DNA of 55,500 nt from Pseudomonas sp. UBA5706 (lineage in GTDB: Bacteria > Pseudomonadota > Gammaproteobacteria > Pseudomonadales > Pseudomonadaceae), in the NCBI RefSeq assembly GCF_002419965.1, contig NZ_DIHC01000044.1:1-55500 (forward strand), given 5' to 3'. The notes beneath the pieces were generated by a model that ran no database searches, was not told the DNA's origin, and saw nothing but the letters and a program-made list of their open reading frames with translations. Position numbers and translations under genes: made by a program. The first letter of the stretch is position 1. Each line of letters opens with the position of its first letter. Of the stretch, positions 1-10,199 are shown piece after piece.

Positions 1-61
1 ACCGACTTTCGTGCCCTGCGCGCCCCTCACATCGCAGCAGTAACATCGCTTCCCACCACCA

Positions 62-1129
62 TCATCCCTTGCGCTTTACATCCAGCCGACGCAAATGGCA
101 GGTCACTTCCTCACGATCGTGGTACAGCTGCTTGCAACCGATCGAAACCTTAACGCCCCGGGCCTTGAAGCCTTCCTCGATGCGCGCTAGCAGACGTCGC
201 ACTTCGGCGTAGCGCTGCTTCATCGGCAACTTAAGGTTGACCACTGCCTCGCGGCACAACCCCTCGCCCAGCCAGGTTTCCAGCAGTGCCGCATTGCGTG
301 CGGGCTTTTCGACGATGTCACAGACCATCCAGTCCACCGGTTGACGCGGCTTGTAGGTAAAACCGTCGGCCATCAAATGCTGCACCAGGCCGGTGTCCAT
401 CAGACTTTCGGCCATCGGGCCATTATCGATCGCGGTGACGAGCATTCCCCGCCGGACCAGCTGATAGGTCCAGCCGCCGGGTGCCGCCCCCAGGTCAACG
501 CCGGTCATGTCACCGGACAGACGCTCATCCCACTGGTCGCGGGGAATGAAGTGATGCCAGGCTTCCTCCAACTTGAGCGTCGAACGGCTTGGCGCCTCAC
601 GGGGGAACTTGAGCCGGGGAATGCCCATCGGCCACATCGCCGAATTACCGCCATCAGCCAAGCCCAGAAACACCTCGCGTCCGCTTTTGAAGGTCAGCAG
701 CAGACGTGGCAGGCTCGGATTGTCCAGCAGCTTGCCCGACTTTTCCAAGGCCTTGCGCAGCGGTCCTTCGAATTTGCGGCAGAAGGTCGAAAGCTCCTTG
801 CCGTCGTTGGTGTCGACCACTTCCAGCCACAGGCTGCCACACGCCCCGAAGCCGGCCATGTGCTCAAGGATGATGCTGATGCGATCGGTCTCGGGCAACT
901 GCACGAACACCCCGCGAGCCCACTGCCTTGGGAAGATCAGATCGCAAAAGCGCACACCACTCATCAGACGTTCGGCACCGTCCGGCTCAGTGCAGACGAA
1001 TTCGGCACAGGCCGCTCCGGGCTTGGCTTTGGCATAGCCCGCCACGCCAAGCAGCGCGGCGTGCTCGCTGATTTCCGAGCAGACCTCACCTTCGAAACCG
1101 GGACGGCAATGCATGAAAAGGGTATTCAC
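62..1129 (-). CDS. rlmM: 23S rRNA 2'-O-ribose methyltransferase RlmM
   Basis: RlmM uses S-adenosylmethionine to methylate the ribose of C2498 in 23S rRNA (E. coli numbering), acting in the cytoplasm on the rRNA before the large subunit is complete. The protein begins NTLFMHCRPGFEGEVC, the family N-terminus, and has a Rossmann methyltransferase core with the SAM loop DLGAAPGGWTYQL near residue 220 and MVCDIVEKP further on. The open frame continues upstream to an ATG at 1162, but a GTG at 1129 preceded by GAGGAG with 8 bases of spacing gives the usual family start and a 355-residue protein. It is divergent from acnA and appears to be a single-gene unit. Identity is certain; the start is an inference. 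Confidence 0.95.
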   Translation of the reverse strand: MNTLFMHCRPGFEGEVCSEISEHAALLGVAGYAKAKPGAACAEFVCTEPDGAERLMSGVRFCDLIFPRQWARGVFVQLPETDRISIILEHMAGFGACGSLWLEVVDTNDGKELSTFCRKFEGPLRKALEKSGKLLDNPSLPRLLLTFKSGREVFLGLADGGNSAMWPMGIPRLKFPREAPSRSTLKLEEAWHHFIPRDQWDERLSGDMTGVDLGAAPGGWTYQLVRRGMLVTAIDNGPMAESLMDTGLVQHLMADGFTYKPRQPVDWMVCDIVEKPARNAALLETWLGEGLCREAVVNLKLPMKQRYAEVRRLLARIEEGFKARGVKVSIGCKQLYHDREEVTCHLRRLDVKRKG

Positions 1130-1176
1130 TGGGAGGTCTCCTCGGGCGCCGGAGGGTCTCACGGCGCGCTCTATAC

Positions 1177-1193
1177 TTGAGGCTGTACCTCAA
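1177..1193. promoter_or_regulatory. Inverted repeat upstream of rlmM
   Basis: TTGAGG, five bases, CCTCAA forms a perfect 6-bp inverted repeat in the rlmM-acnA divergent gap, about 50 bases upstream of the rlmM start. It could be an operator or a short RNA hairpin. No regulator is assigned and the arms are short enough that chance is possible. Confidence 0.25.
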
Positions 1194-1364
1194 TGACTCG
1201 AAAACCGCGCATGATAGCGGAATCAGGAACCACTGGCGCAGGCCAAAGGTCCAGTACTACTCAATGACCGTTAAGAGCCGCCTGTCAGAGGGCCTATCAA
1301 GTCGTCTTACCGTTTCGCGTGTTTCACCCGTCCGTACCGTGCGGACTCGTCAAGGAGTTAGTTC

Positions 1365-4106
<2,742 letters not shown>

Positions 4107-4115
4107 CTTGATGTT

Positions 4116-4142
4116 CTGTAGCCGTACCACGTGCGGCTACAG
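4116..4142 (+). terminator. Hairpin after acnA
   Basis: CTGTAGCCG and CGGCTACAG form a perfect 9-bp stem with a 9-base loop, starting 10 bases after the acnA stop codon. No T-tract follows, so it is either a weak terminator or an mRNA-stabilising 3' hairpin. The remaining bases up to 4325 show nothing else recognisable. Confidence 0.45.
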
Positions 4143-4325
4143 ATCCTGTGCTGTGCACAGGCCTGGTCAACCACCGGACGATCGACGCCCCTCGTGAGAA
4201 AAGACCTACACCATCGCGCAGAAATCCTCACCCGATTTTCAGACGCCTTTCATCCTCTTTGCACATACACACCCGTTTAATCAACGTTAAACTCGCCGCC
4301 CTTACCCCACCTTCAAGGACCACCC

Positions 4326-5117
4326 ATGCTGGCGCAGCGCTGGAGCACGATCACGCTCCTGACTCTCGGCTACTGCATCGCGCTGGCGTATGGCCAACTG
4401 AGTATTCCGGTCGCGGTCATCGTCGGGCTGCTGATCATGGCCGGGATCTGCGTCAGTCATTTCAAGCACTGGGCGGTTCGCGCCTTCGGTCACCTGCTGT
4501 TTATCGCCCTGGCTGCGGGGCTGGCGAGCCACTGGCTTCCCGGCTTCATCAGTACCCGGGTTATCGCGGCCGTACGTTTCACCCCGGAAGCGGCACCGTT
4601 CTCGATGTACATGCATCTGGACAAACCCCTGATCGGCTTCTGGATTGCCCTGGCATGTCCTTGGGTGTTCACGGCCATGACGCTGCGCCGTGCCCTGATC
4701 ACCGTCAGCTTCACATTGCCGATTACCGTTGTGCTGTGCCTGACCTCCGCCTTGTCGATGCGGCTGATGGGCTGGGTACCGAAATGGTCCGAGCAAGGCG
4801 TCATCTGGGTGCTGAACAATCTGCTGCTGGTGACCCTTACAGAAGAACTGATTTTCCGCGGCTATCTCCAGGGTGGCCTGAGCCGGCTATTACAGCGAGT
4901 GCCATACCACCAGGCGCTGGCCCTGCTCGTCGCATCGCTGCTGTTCGGCCTCGCCCACATTGGTGCCGGATGGCAATGGATGGTCCTGGCAGCAATGGCC
5001 GGTGTCGGCTACGGCATCGCCTACCGTTTTGGCGGGCTGGCTGCCTCCGTAATCACCCATTTCGGACTCAATCTCGCGCATTTCGCCCTGTTCACCTACC
5101 CGATGTTCAATCGCTGA
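4326..5117 (+). CDS. CPBP family intramembrane metalloprotease
   Basis: This 263-residue, mostly hydrophobic protein belongs to the CPBP (CAAX protease/bacteriocin-processing, Abi) family of intramembrane metalloproteases. The diagnostic motif is EELIFRG, with E173, E174 and R178 as EExxxR, followed by a membrane segment containing LFGLAHIG (the FxxxH-type motif) and by HFGLNLAHFAL with the third-motif His/Asn. About eight membrane segments are suggested. Substrates of bacterial members are mostly unknown; some process peptides or give immunity to self-produced bacteriocins, but nothing nearby supports that here. It may be expressed from its own promoter, since a hairpin separates it from acnA. 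Family assignment is firm, role unknown. Confidence 0.85.
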   Translation: MLAQRWSTITLLTLGYCIALAYGQLSIPVAVIVGLLIMAGICVSHFKHWAVRAFGHLLFIALAAGLASHWLPGFISTRVIAAVRFTPEAAPFSMYMHLDKPLIGFWIALACPWVFTAMTLRRALITVSFTLPITVVLCLTSALSMRLMGWVPKWSEQGVIWVLNNLLLVTLTEELIFRGYLQGGLSRLLQRVPYHQALALLVASLLFGLAHIGAGWQWMVLAAMAGVGYGIAYRFGGLAASVITHFGLNLAHFALFTYPMFNR

Positions 5118-5163
5118 CCATTGACCTGCCGCAATGTGCATCATGACGCACTCCACAAAGCGC

Positions 5164-5190
5164 TTAATTTTCTGGCAGGCGGGCCGATAA
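5164..5190 (+). promoter_or_regulatory. Sigma-28 (FliA) type promoter for aer
   Basis: TTAATTTT at 5164-5171, an 11-base spacer, then GCCGATAA at 5183-5190. The -10 element is a perfect match to the flagellar sigma-28 consensus and the -35 matches 6 of 8 positions of TAAAGTTT. It lies 31 bases before the chemoreceptor ATG. Control of late chemotaxis genes by FliA is established in Pseudomonas; its use here is inferred from the match and position. Confidence 0.75.
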
Positions 5191-5221
5191 CTCGTCAAAG
5201 CCTTCCCGGATAGAACAGCTT

Positions 5222-6787
5222 ATGCGTAATAACCAGCCCGTCACCCAACGCGAACGGACCTTCCCGGCGCAGCAACGGTTGATCTCGACCACCGATGCGA
5301 GGGGGGTGATCACCTACTGCAACGACGCGTTTGTCGAGATCAGCGGTTTCTCCCGCGCCGAACTGCTCCAGGCACCGCACAACACCGTGCGCCACCCTGA
5401 CGTTCCTGCAGCCGTGTTCGAACACATGTGGGGGACCCTCAAGCAGGGTCTGCCGTGGATGGGCATCGTCAAGAACCGTTGTAAGAACGGCGATCATTAC
5501 TGGGTCAACGCCTACGTCACGCCGATTTACGACGGCCAGCAACTGGTGGGCTTCGAGTCGGTGCGGATCAAACCCACTGCCGAGCAGATCCGCCGTGCCG
5601 AGGCACTTTATAAACGCCTCAACAGCGGTAAATCCGCAGTGCCCACCCGCGACACCTGGCTGCCGGTGCTGCAGGACTGGTTACCGTTCATTCTGGTCAG
5701 CCAACTGAGCTTTCTGATCGGTGCGTGGCTCAACTCCCATTGGGGTTTTGCGCTGGCGGCCGCCCTGTCCGTGCCGCTGGGCCTGCTCGGCCTGACCTGG
5801 CAGCAGCGCGGCATCAAGCGCCTGTTGCGCCTGGCCGAACAAACCACTTCAGACCCGCTGATCGCGCAGATGTACACCGACAGTCGTGGCCCGCAGGCGC
5901 GTCTGGAAATGTCCATCCTCAGCCAGGAAGCCCGTTTGAAAACCTGCCTGACCCGCCTGCAGGACACGGCCGAACACCTGAATTCGCAAGCGCGACAATC
6001 CGACAGCCTGGCGCAAGCCAGCTCCAATGCGCTGGATCGTCAACGCGTGGAAACCGAACAGGTTGCCACCGCCATCAACCAGATGGCGTCCACGACGCAG
6101 GACGTCGCCAACCACGTGCAACGCACAGCCGAGGCCACGCAGCAAGCCAATGCCCTGACCCGCCGCGGTCGTGACATCGCTAGCGAGACCCGCGAAGCCA
6201 TTCAGCGCCTTTCGTCCTCCGTGGGCGAAACCGGCGCGACTGTCACCCAACTGGCCAAGGACAGTGACGAAATCGGTGGCGTGGTGGACGTGATCAAAGG
6301 CATTGCCGACCAGACCAACCTGCTAGCGCTGAACGCTGCCATCGAAGCCGCTCGCGCAGGTGAAATGGGCCGTGGTTTTGCGGTCGTAGCCGATGAAGTC
6401 CGGCAGCTGGCACAACGCACTACCGAATCCACCGGACAGATCCACTCCCTGATTGCCAAGCTGCAGGCGACCGCCAACAATGCCGTGCAGACCATGAACA
6501 CCGGTCGCCGTCAGGCCGAAGAAGGCGTCGAACAGGTCATGGAAGCCGACAAGGCGCTGATGGGCATCAGCGATGCGGTCGCGAACATTACCGACATGAC
6601 CACACAAATCGCCGCCGCCACCGAAGAACAAAGCTCAGTCGCCGAGGAGGTCAGCCGCAACATCAGCACCATCGCCCACCTGGCCGATCAAACCTCCGAC
6701 GAGGCCCGCCGCTCCGCTACCCTGAGTGCCGAGCTGACCAACACTGCCAACACTCAGTATTCGCTGGTGGAGCGCTTCAACCGCTGA
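5222..6787 (+). CDS. aer: Aer-like PAS-containing methyl-accepting chemotaxis protein
   Basis: This is a 521-residue energy or redox taxis receptor. An N-terminal PAS domain (about residues 15-115, starting at STTDARGVITYCNDAF and including HPDVPAAVFEHMW and MGIVKNRCKNGDHYWVNAY) would bind FAD in Aer. A hydrophobic membrane anchor follows at about 155-200, with no large periplasmic domain. The C-terminal half is a long coiled-coil signalling domain with the invariant hairpin tip IADQTNLLALNAAIEAARAGE. It passes signals to CheA/CheW. The architecture and location near acnA match Aer of P. aeruginosa and P. putida. A sigma-28 promoter precedes it and an intrinsic terminator follows, so it is a single-gene flagellar-regulon unit. 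Confidence 0.88.
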   Translation: MRNNQPVTQRERTFPAQQRLISTTDARGVITYCNDAFVEISGFSRAELLQAPHNTVRHPDVPAAVFEHMWGTLKQGLPWMGIVKNRCKNGDHYWVNAYVTPIYDGQQLVGFESVRIKPTAEQIRRAEALYKRLNSGKSAVPTRDTWLPVLQDWLPFILVSQLSFLIGAWLNSHWGFALAAALSVPLGLLGLTWQQRGIKRLLRLAEQTTSDPLIAQMYTDSRGPQARLEMSILSQEARLKTCLTRLQDTAEHLNSQARQSDSLAQASSNALDRQRVETEQVATAINQMASTTQDVANHVQRTAEATQQANALTRRGRDIASETREAIQRLSSSVGETGATVTQLAKDSDEIGGVVDVIKGIADQTNLLALNAAIEAARAGEMGRGFAVVADEVRQLAQRTTESTGQIHSLIAKLQATANNAVQTMNTGRRQAEEGVEQVMEADKALMGISDAVANITDMTTQIAAATEEQSSVAEEVSRNISTIAHLADQTSDEARRSATLSAELTNTANTQYSLVERFNR

Positions 6788-6809
6788 TAACCGAAACGCT
6801 CTACGCGAG

Positions 6810-6838
6810 GCCCCGGTAATCAAGCGCGGGGCTTTTTT
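6810..6838 (+). terminator. Intrinsic terminator of aer
   Basis: GCCCCG (6810-6815) pairs with CGGGGC (6827-6832) across an 11-base loop and is followed by six T residues. It begins 22 bases after the aer stop codon. Confidence 0.85.
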
Positions 6839-7616
6839 ATGCGTGGTGCAGTCGTAGGAAATTTTTGAAGTGACAGGTCGACATTGTTGGGATGTGTAGG
6901 AAAGTGCAGGGTTCACGTGGGGTGTAGATCGCCATTAGTTGAATTCAGATAGCGATAAACAACTCTACCAATGTGCGTGCGCTGACCTAGAACCATGGAC
7001 GCTCTGGTCCGCGGCACGACTTGCACAGTGCAGCCCACGATCTGACCCTGCGCCCCACCGAAATCGTGGTCGAACGCTACGTTCTGCAGAACTTGCAGCC
7101 CAAACCGTGGCCATCGACCACTCGCTCATCGACCGCGCCGGCAATGAACCGAGTCACTCCTGACCGGGCACCCGCTCCTAAACTTTGTAACAAGATAGTT
7201 TTAATAGGCGTTCGAATATTTGACGCATGGCACTCCATGCAGATGCGTGTAAGTCAGCGTGAAAGGTGCACAATTCGTCGGGTCCGAAATTATTTTTTGC
7301 GCGCTTATTTCCCTAAAGCCTACAGCTATCTACGAAAGCTCTCGAGTGCAAACACAATTCGGAAGAGCGAGTGCAGTACATATGTAATTACAACACCCTT
7401 AAAAGAGCAGAAACATGCTGAAATTCATAGTTCTGCGTGCTCTTCAATAGGTACGATCGAGCGTGAAAAGCCATGTAAACCTCTGCAAGCCACCTGATTG
7501 ACAGTCGCTTTCGTCGAATCGAACATATGCCTCCTAGATACTCATGTCCTACAAATCAGACTGTCATCGTCTGAGTTTCTAAACACCCGCTACAACTCTC
7601 TGATCTAGGAGCCTCC
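6839..7616. other. AT-richer gene-free gap
   Basis: No convincing gene is visible in this 0.78-kb stretch. The first half (to about 7160) is GC-rich with short open frames that match nothing I recognise. From about 7160 to 7460 base composition drops well below the surroundings. An imperfect hairpin is present (AAGAGCA at 7403-7409 with TGCTCTT at 7438-7444). A perfect TTGACA at 7498-7503 could be the -35 of the next gene, but no -10 is seen at normal spacing. The composition suggests acquired or decaying DNA, or an unannotated small RNA. Confidence 0.4.
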
Positions 7617-8276
7617 ATGGAAGACGAAACGGACATCCAACCGCCCGTTAACCCGAAACACACCGCCCCGGATAACATTCAAACACCAGCAAAGCATCAG
7701 TTAATAAAAAAAAACCAACCATCTGATGGATCAACTCTGCGCAAGGCGTCAGTCCCCCACTACGAGGAACTGCACGCGACGCCAATGCCCGGCGTCTCGG
7801 TGAATGAAACTGCCAATTGCTACTCCGAGCACCTGCAGGATGCACTGGGCGTACCTTGGGAAGTTGCTCAGCAGGCCACGAAAGCCGCCCCTACGCTCCC
7901 CGCCCCGTTCCTCACCGGCGTCAACGATGGCGTCGTCACCGAGGAGCAGCTTATTACCGGTGTGTATATCAACATCCCGCGCACGCCGAGAATCTGGGCA
8001 GGCGACCAACTGAAGATGCGTTGGGGCAACAGCACCTTCTACACCACCATTGGCGAAGCCAACGGACGCACCGGGCCACGACTGATCCAGTACCTGAACG
8101 CCGAGAAACTGGGCAGCTACAAAACCGGCGCAGTGGAAATTCGTTACGAAGTGGTCCGTCGCGCGCGGCTGGTGGGGGTATCGGAAACCTTGCAGATCGT
8201 GCTGCGCAGCGACGGCAAAACCCATCCGAAGACCCTGCGCGGTCGGGCAATTCGACGACGCAAACTGCAGGAGTAG
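7617..8276 (+). CDS. Hypothetical protein with predicted Ig-like C-terminal domain
   Basis: I do not recognise a named family for this 219-residue protein. The first 60 residues are polar and low-complexity. Residues about 110-205 (ITGVYINIPRTPRIWAGDQL ... AVEIRYEVVRRARLVGVSETLQ) show the alternating strand pattern and the GD-x-W-G, YEVVR and SETLQI landmarks of a beta-sandwich repeat common in Pseudomonas surface and secreted proteins. There is no signal peptide or membrane segment. AGGAG lies 5 bases before the ATG. A run of nine A residues at 7706-7714 falls at codons 30-33, so polymerase slippage would shift the frame early. It stands alone between two gene-free gaps, which suggests an accessory gene. 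Coding status is likely; function unknown. Confidence 0.65.
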   Translation: MEDETDIQPPVNPKHTAPDNIQTPAKHQLIKKNQPSDGSTLRKASVPHYEELHATPMPGVSVNETANCYSEHLQDALGVPWEVAQQATKAAPTLPAPFLTGVNDGVVTEEQLITGVYINIPRTPRIWAGDQLKMRWGNSTFYTTIGEANGRTGPRLIQYLNAEKLGSYKTGAVEIRYEVVRRARLVGVSETLQIVLRSDGKTHPKTLRGRAIRRRKLQE

Positions 8277-8614
8277 TACGAGGCGGCGTCCAGGTGTTCG
8301 GGACCCTAATGCGACCGGGCTGAACTCCACCGTGAACGAAAGCCCCCTGCTGCCTTGCCGCATTGGGGGCTTGTCGAACGACAGAACGAACCGGCGCCAA
8401 GCCCTGACCTTGCGGACAACCGATCACGCCTGACAGGTATTGGCCTTGTCGCTGTCGCTTCCGCGACTTCAGAAAGGCGTGCGTCACGTTGCTCGCCTGC
8501 AACATTCAAACCGCCCGACGGCGCGGAGCAATCGAGTTATCGATGTCAGCGATCGATTTCACCGTACCGGAGGGTGTTCGGTCGACGCTGCCGTCTCGAA
8601 AAGTACTGGCCGAC
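8277..8614. other. Gap without recognisable features
   Basis: These 338 bases lie between the hypothetical gene and the convergent hydrolase gene. I see no gene, no clear terminator and no repeat; the open frames here are short and unsupported. Confidence 0.4.
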
Positions 8615-9292
8615 TCAGCCGATGACTCGTTTGGCGACCTGTTCGGCCGTGGCCTGCATACAGTCCTGATAGCTGACGCCCGCCGCCTTCAGCGGCTTGA
8701 GGTCATGGTTGGCGGTGGGCAACCAATGCACACGAATGTGCTTGGAGAGCGTATAGCCTTCAACGGCTTCGCGATTACCAAGGGTGTCGCGTTCGCCCTG
8801 AACAATAAGGGTGGGGGTAAGCAAATCGGCCAGATGCGCAACTCTGGGTTTTTCCGGTTTGCCCACGGCGTAGAACGGGTAGCCCAGGCAGACCAAGGCA
8901 TCAGCCTTGAGCTCGTCGGCGAGAAGGCTCGCCATGCGCCCGCCCATGGACTTGCCACCGATGGCCAGACGACCGCTGACATGGGGGCGTAATGTCGCGT
9001 AGACCTGGCGCCAGCAGTCGAGCAATTTCGCCTGAGGATTGGGGGGCCGTTTGCCGCCGTCGATGCGACGCTGCGCCATGTAGGGGAATTCGAAACGCAT
9101 CACACCGATGCCCAGTGCGGCGAGACGTTCAGCCATGTCATTGATGAACTGACTGTCCATGGGCGCACCTGCACCGTGGGCGAGAATCAGCGTTGCAGGC
9201 TTGCCGTGACCTACGGCTGCAGCGGCGTTCCACAACCAGCCTTGGGTGTGGGCCAATTGTGCACAAGGGTCTGCATCGTGTTTTCTACTCAT
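8615..9292 (-). CDS. KANL3/Tex30-like alpha/beta hydrolase
   Basis: A 225-residue cytoplasmic alpha/beta hydrolase-fold protein of the KANL3/Tex30-like family. Landmarks are the oxyanion strand ATLILAHGAGAPMDS, the nucleophile elbow GGKSMGGRMAS, a likely acid in VQGERDTLGN and the catalytic histidine in TANHDLKP, so a complete Ser-Asp-His triad appears present. Substrates are not known for bacterial members; the dienelactone-hydrolase label sometimes used is not supported by specific residues. It is transcribed away from the cco genes and convergent with the upstream hypothetical gene. The Shine-Dalgarno is weak, so the exact start is less sure than the family. Confidence 0.82.
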   Translation of the reverse strand: MSRKHDADPCAQLAHTQGWLWNAAAAVGHGKPATLILAHGAGAPMDSQFINDMAERLAALGIGVMRFEFPYMAQRRIDGGKRPPNPQAKLLDCWRQVYATLRPHVSGRLAIGGKSMGGRMASLLADELKADALVCLGYPFYAVGKPEKPRVAHLADLLTPTLIVQGERDTLGNREAVEGYTLSKHIRVHWLPTANHDLKPLKAAGVSYQDCMQATAEQVAKRVIG

Positions 9293-10199
9293 GCTTGCGG
9301 GGTATCCAGAACTCTACGGCGAGGGCGACATTATGCCAGCCACGGGCACAGCAGTCCGGCTTGCCATCGGGCGTGGGTCTTGCTTGCGTCAGGTCGTGGG
9401 AACAAGGGTTTGCCAGGAGGGAGGAGTAAATGAAGATCCTGCCCGAGACAGCCGCGGTTCAGCTTCGGGCACTTAACCTGCCAGCACACTTGGGCAGAAA
9501 ACCCTCGTCAACATGAGCGCCCCAACCCACACGCAACCGGGCGGCTTCATGGACGGGGCAGCATTTCCTGTCCGGTGCCGGTCGATCCACCGCGACGGTC
9601 GCCGGCCATGTCTGCCAGCTCGGGCCAAAATATTTTGGGCAGTAACAAAGTGCAAATGTCAGCGTCTTTTGTATACAACTTTCGATACAGACATGGTCAA
9701 CCCAGATGCATGGAATGCAGGGAGAGAACCGTTTCAGCGACTATCGAAACCAGGTAAAGGCCGCGTCCCGCATAGGGCGCGGCAACTTGCCCCATTCGCG
9801 CGACCAAGTGTCGCAGCGCTCGTTGCTACGGCTTCCATCGCCGGCCAAACGCGTCTAAGCTAAGGCCCACAGTGGTCCGGCAACAGCTGGCCACAGGCTC
9901 AGTGAAAGGATTGTGCACGACCCCTCAGCCCTCTTGCAGACAGACAGCGCAGCCATGTCAGTCACCCGCAGGGTTGTATCCAATTTCCCATCCACGGGCG
10001 CTGCCTCACCGACCTGTTCCCCGTCCCATCGGCCCACTTGGGCAGACCGCCTTGGCGCACCTTCGCCCAGGCATCTGCCGTAGTTCCACAGCAGTCGACC
10101 CTGACCTGCCCCAGCTTGGCCAAGCGAAAGGTTTAAGCTCAGCTCGACGTTGCGGCCGTTACCCACACTAATAAAATACTCAAACCGTGGAACCTGAGA
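9293..10199. other. 0.9-kb gene-free region upstream of ccoN
   Basis: No gene is supported between the hydrolase and ccoN. In P. aeruginosa a second ccoNOQP set (cco2) lies upstream of cco1; none is present here and I could not find any cco remnant. The region contains a perfect 10-bp palindrome, TTGTATACAA at 9669-9678, of the type bound by some FCD-class GntR regulators, without a gene next to it. I found no TTGAT-N4-ATCAA Anr box in this stretch on reading it through. A possible housekeeping promoter lies at its right end. Confidence 0.45.
10150..10177 (+). promoter_or_regulatory. Possible sigma-70 promoter for ccoN
   Basis: TTGCGG (10150-10155), 16 bases, TAAAAT (10172-10177), ending 22 bases before the ccoN ATG. 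The -10 matches 5 of 6 consensus positions and the -35 four of six. The resulting leader would be very short. No Anr box overlaps it, consistent with constitutive expression as known for cco1 in P. aeruginosa. Confidence 0.35.

Noticed and set aside
341..1180. Long plus-strand open frame over rlmM
   Set aside because: It is antisense to a clear RlmM protein, has no recognisable domain and shows the His/Gln/Arg-rich composition of a high-GC shadow frame.
4148..5146. 332-codon plus-strand frame overlapping the CPBP gene
   Set aside because: It is out of frame with a protein that has complete family motifs, and its product is Arg/Pro-rich without domains.
6939..7163. Possible transposase fragment in the gap after aer
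   Set aside because: The phrases LTLRPTEIVVERYV and IDHSLIDRAG loosely recall IS66-type transposases, but the match is too weak and short, and no terminal repeats were seen.
9669..10177. Anr box for ccoN
   Set aside because: I looked for TTGAT-N4-ATCAA or close variants upstream of ccoN and found none with both half-sites recognisable.
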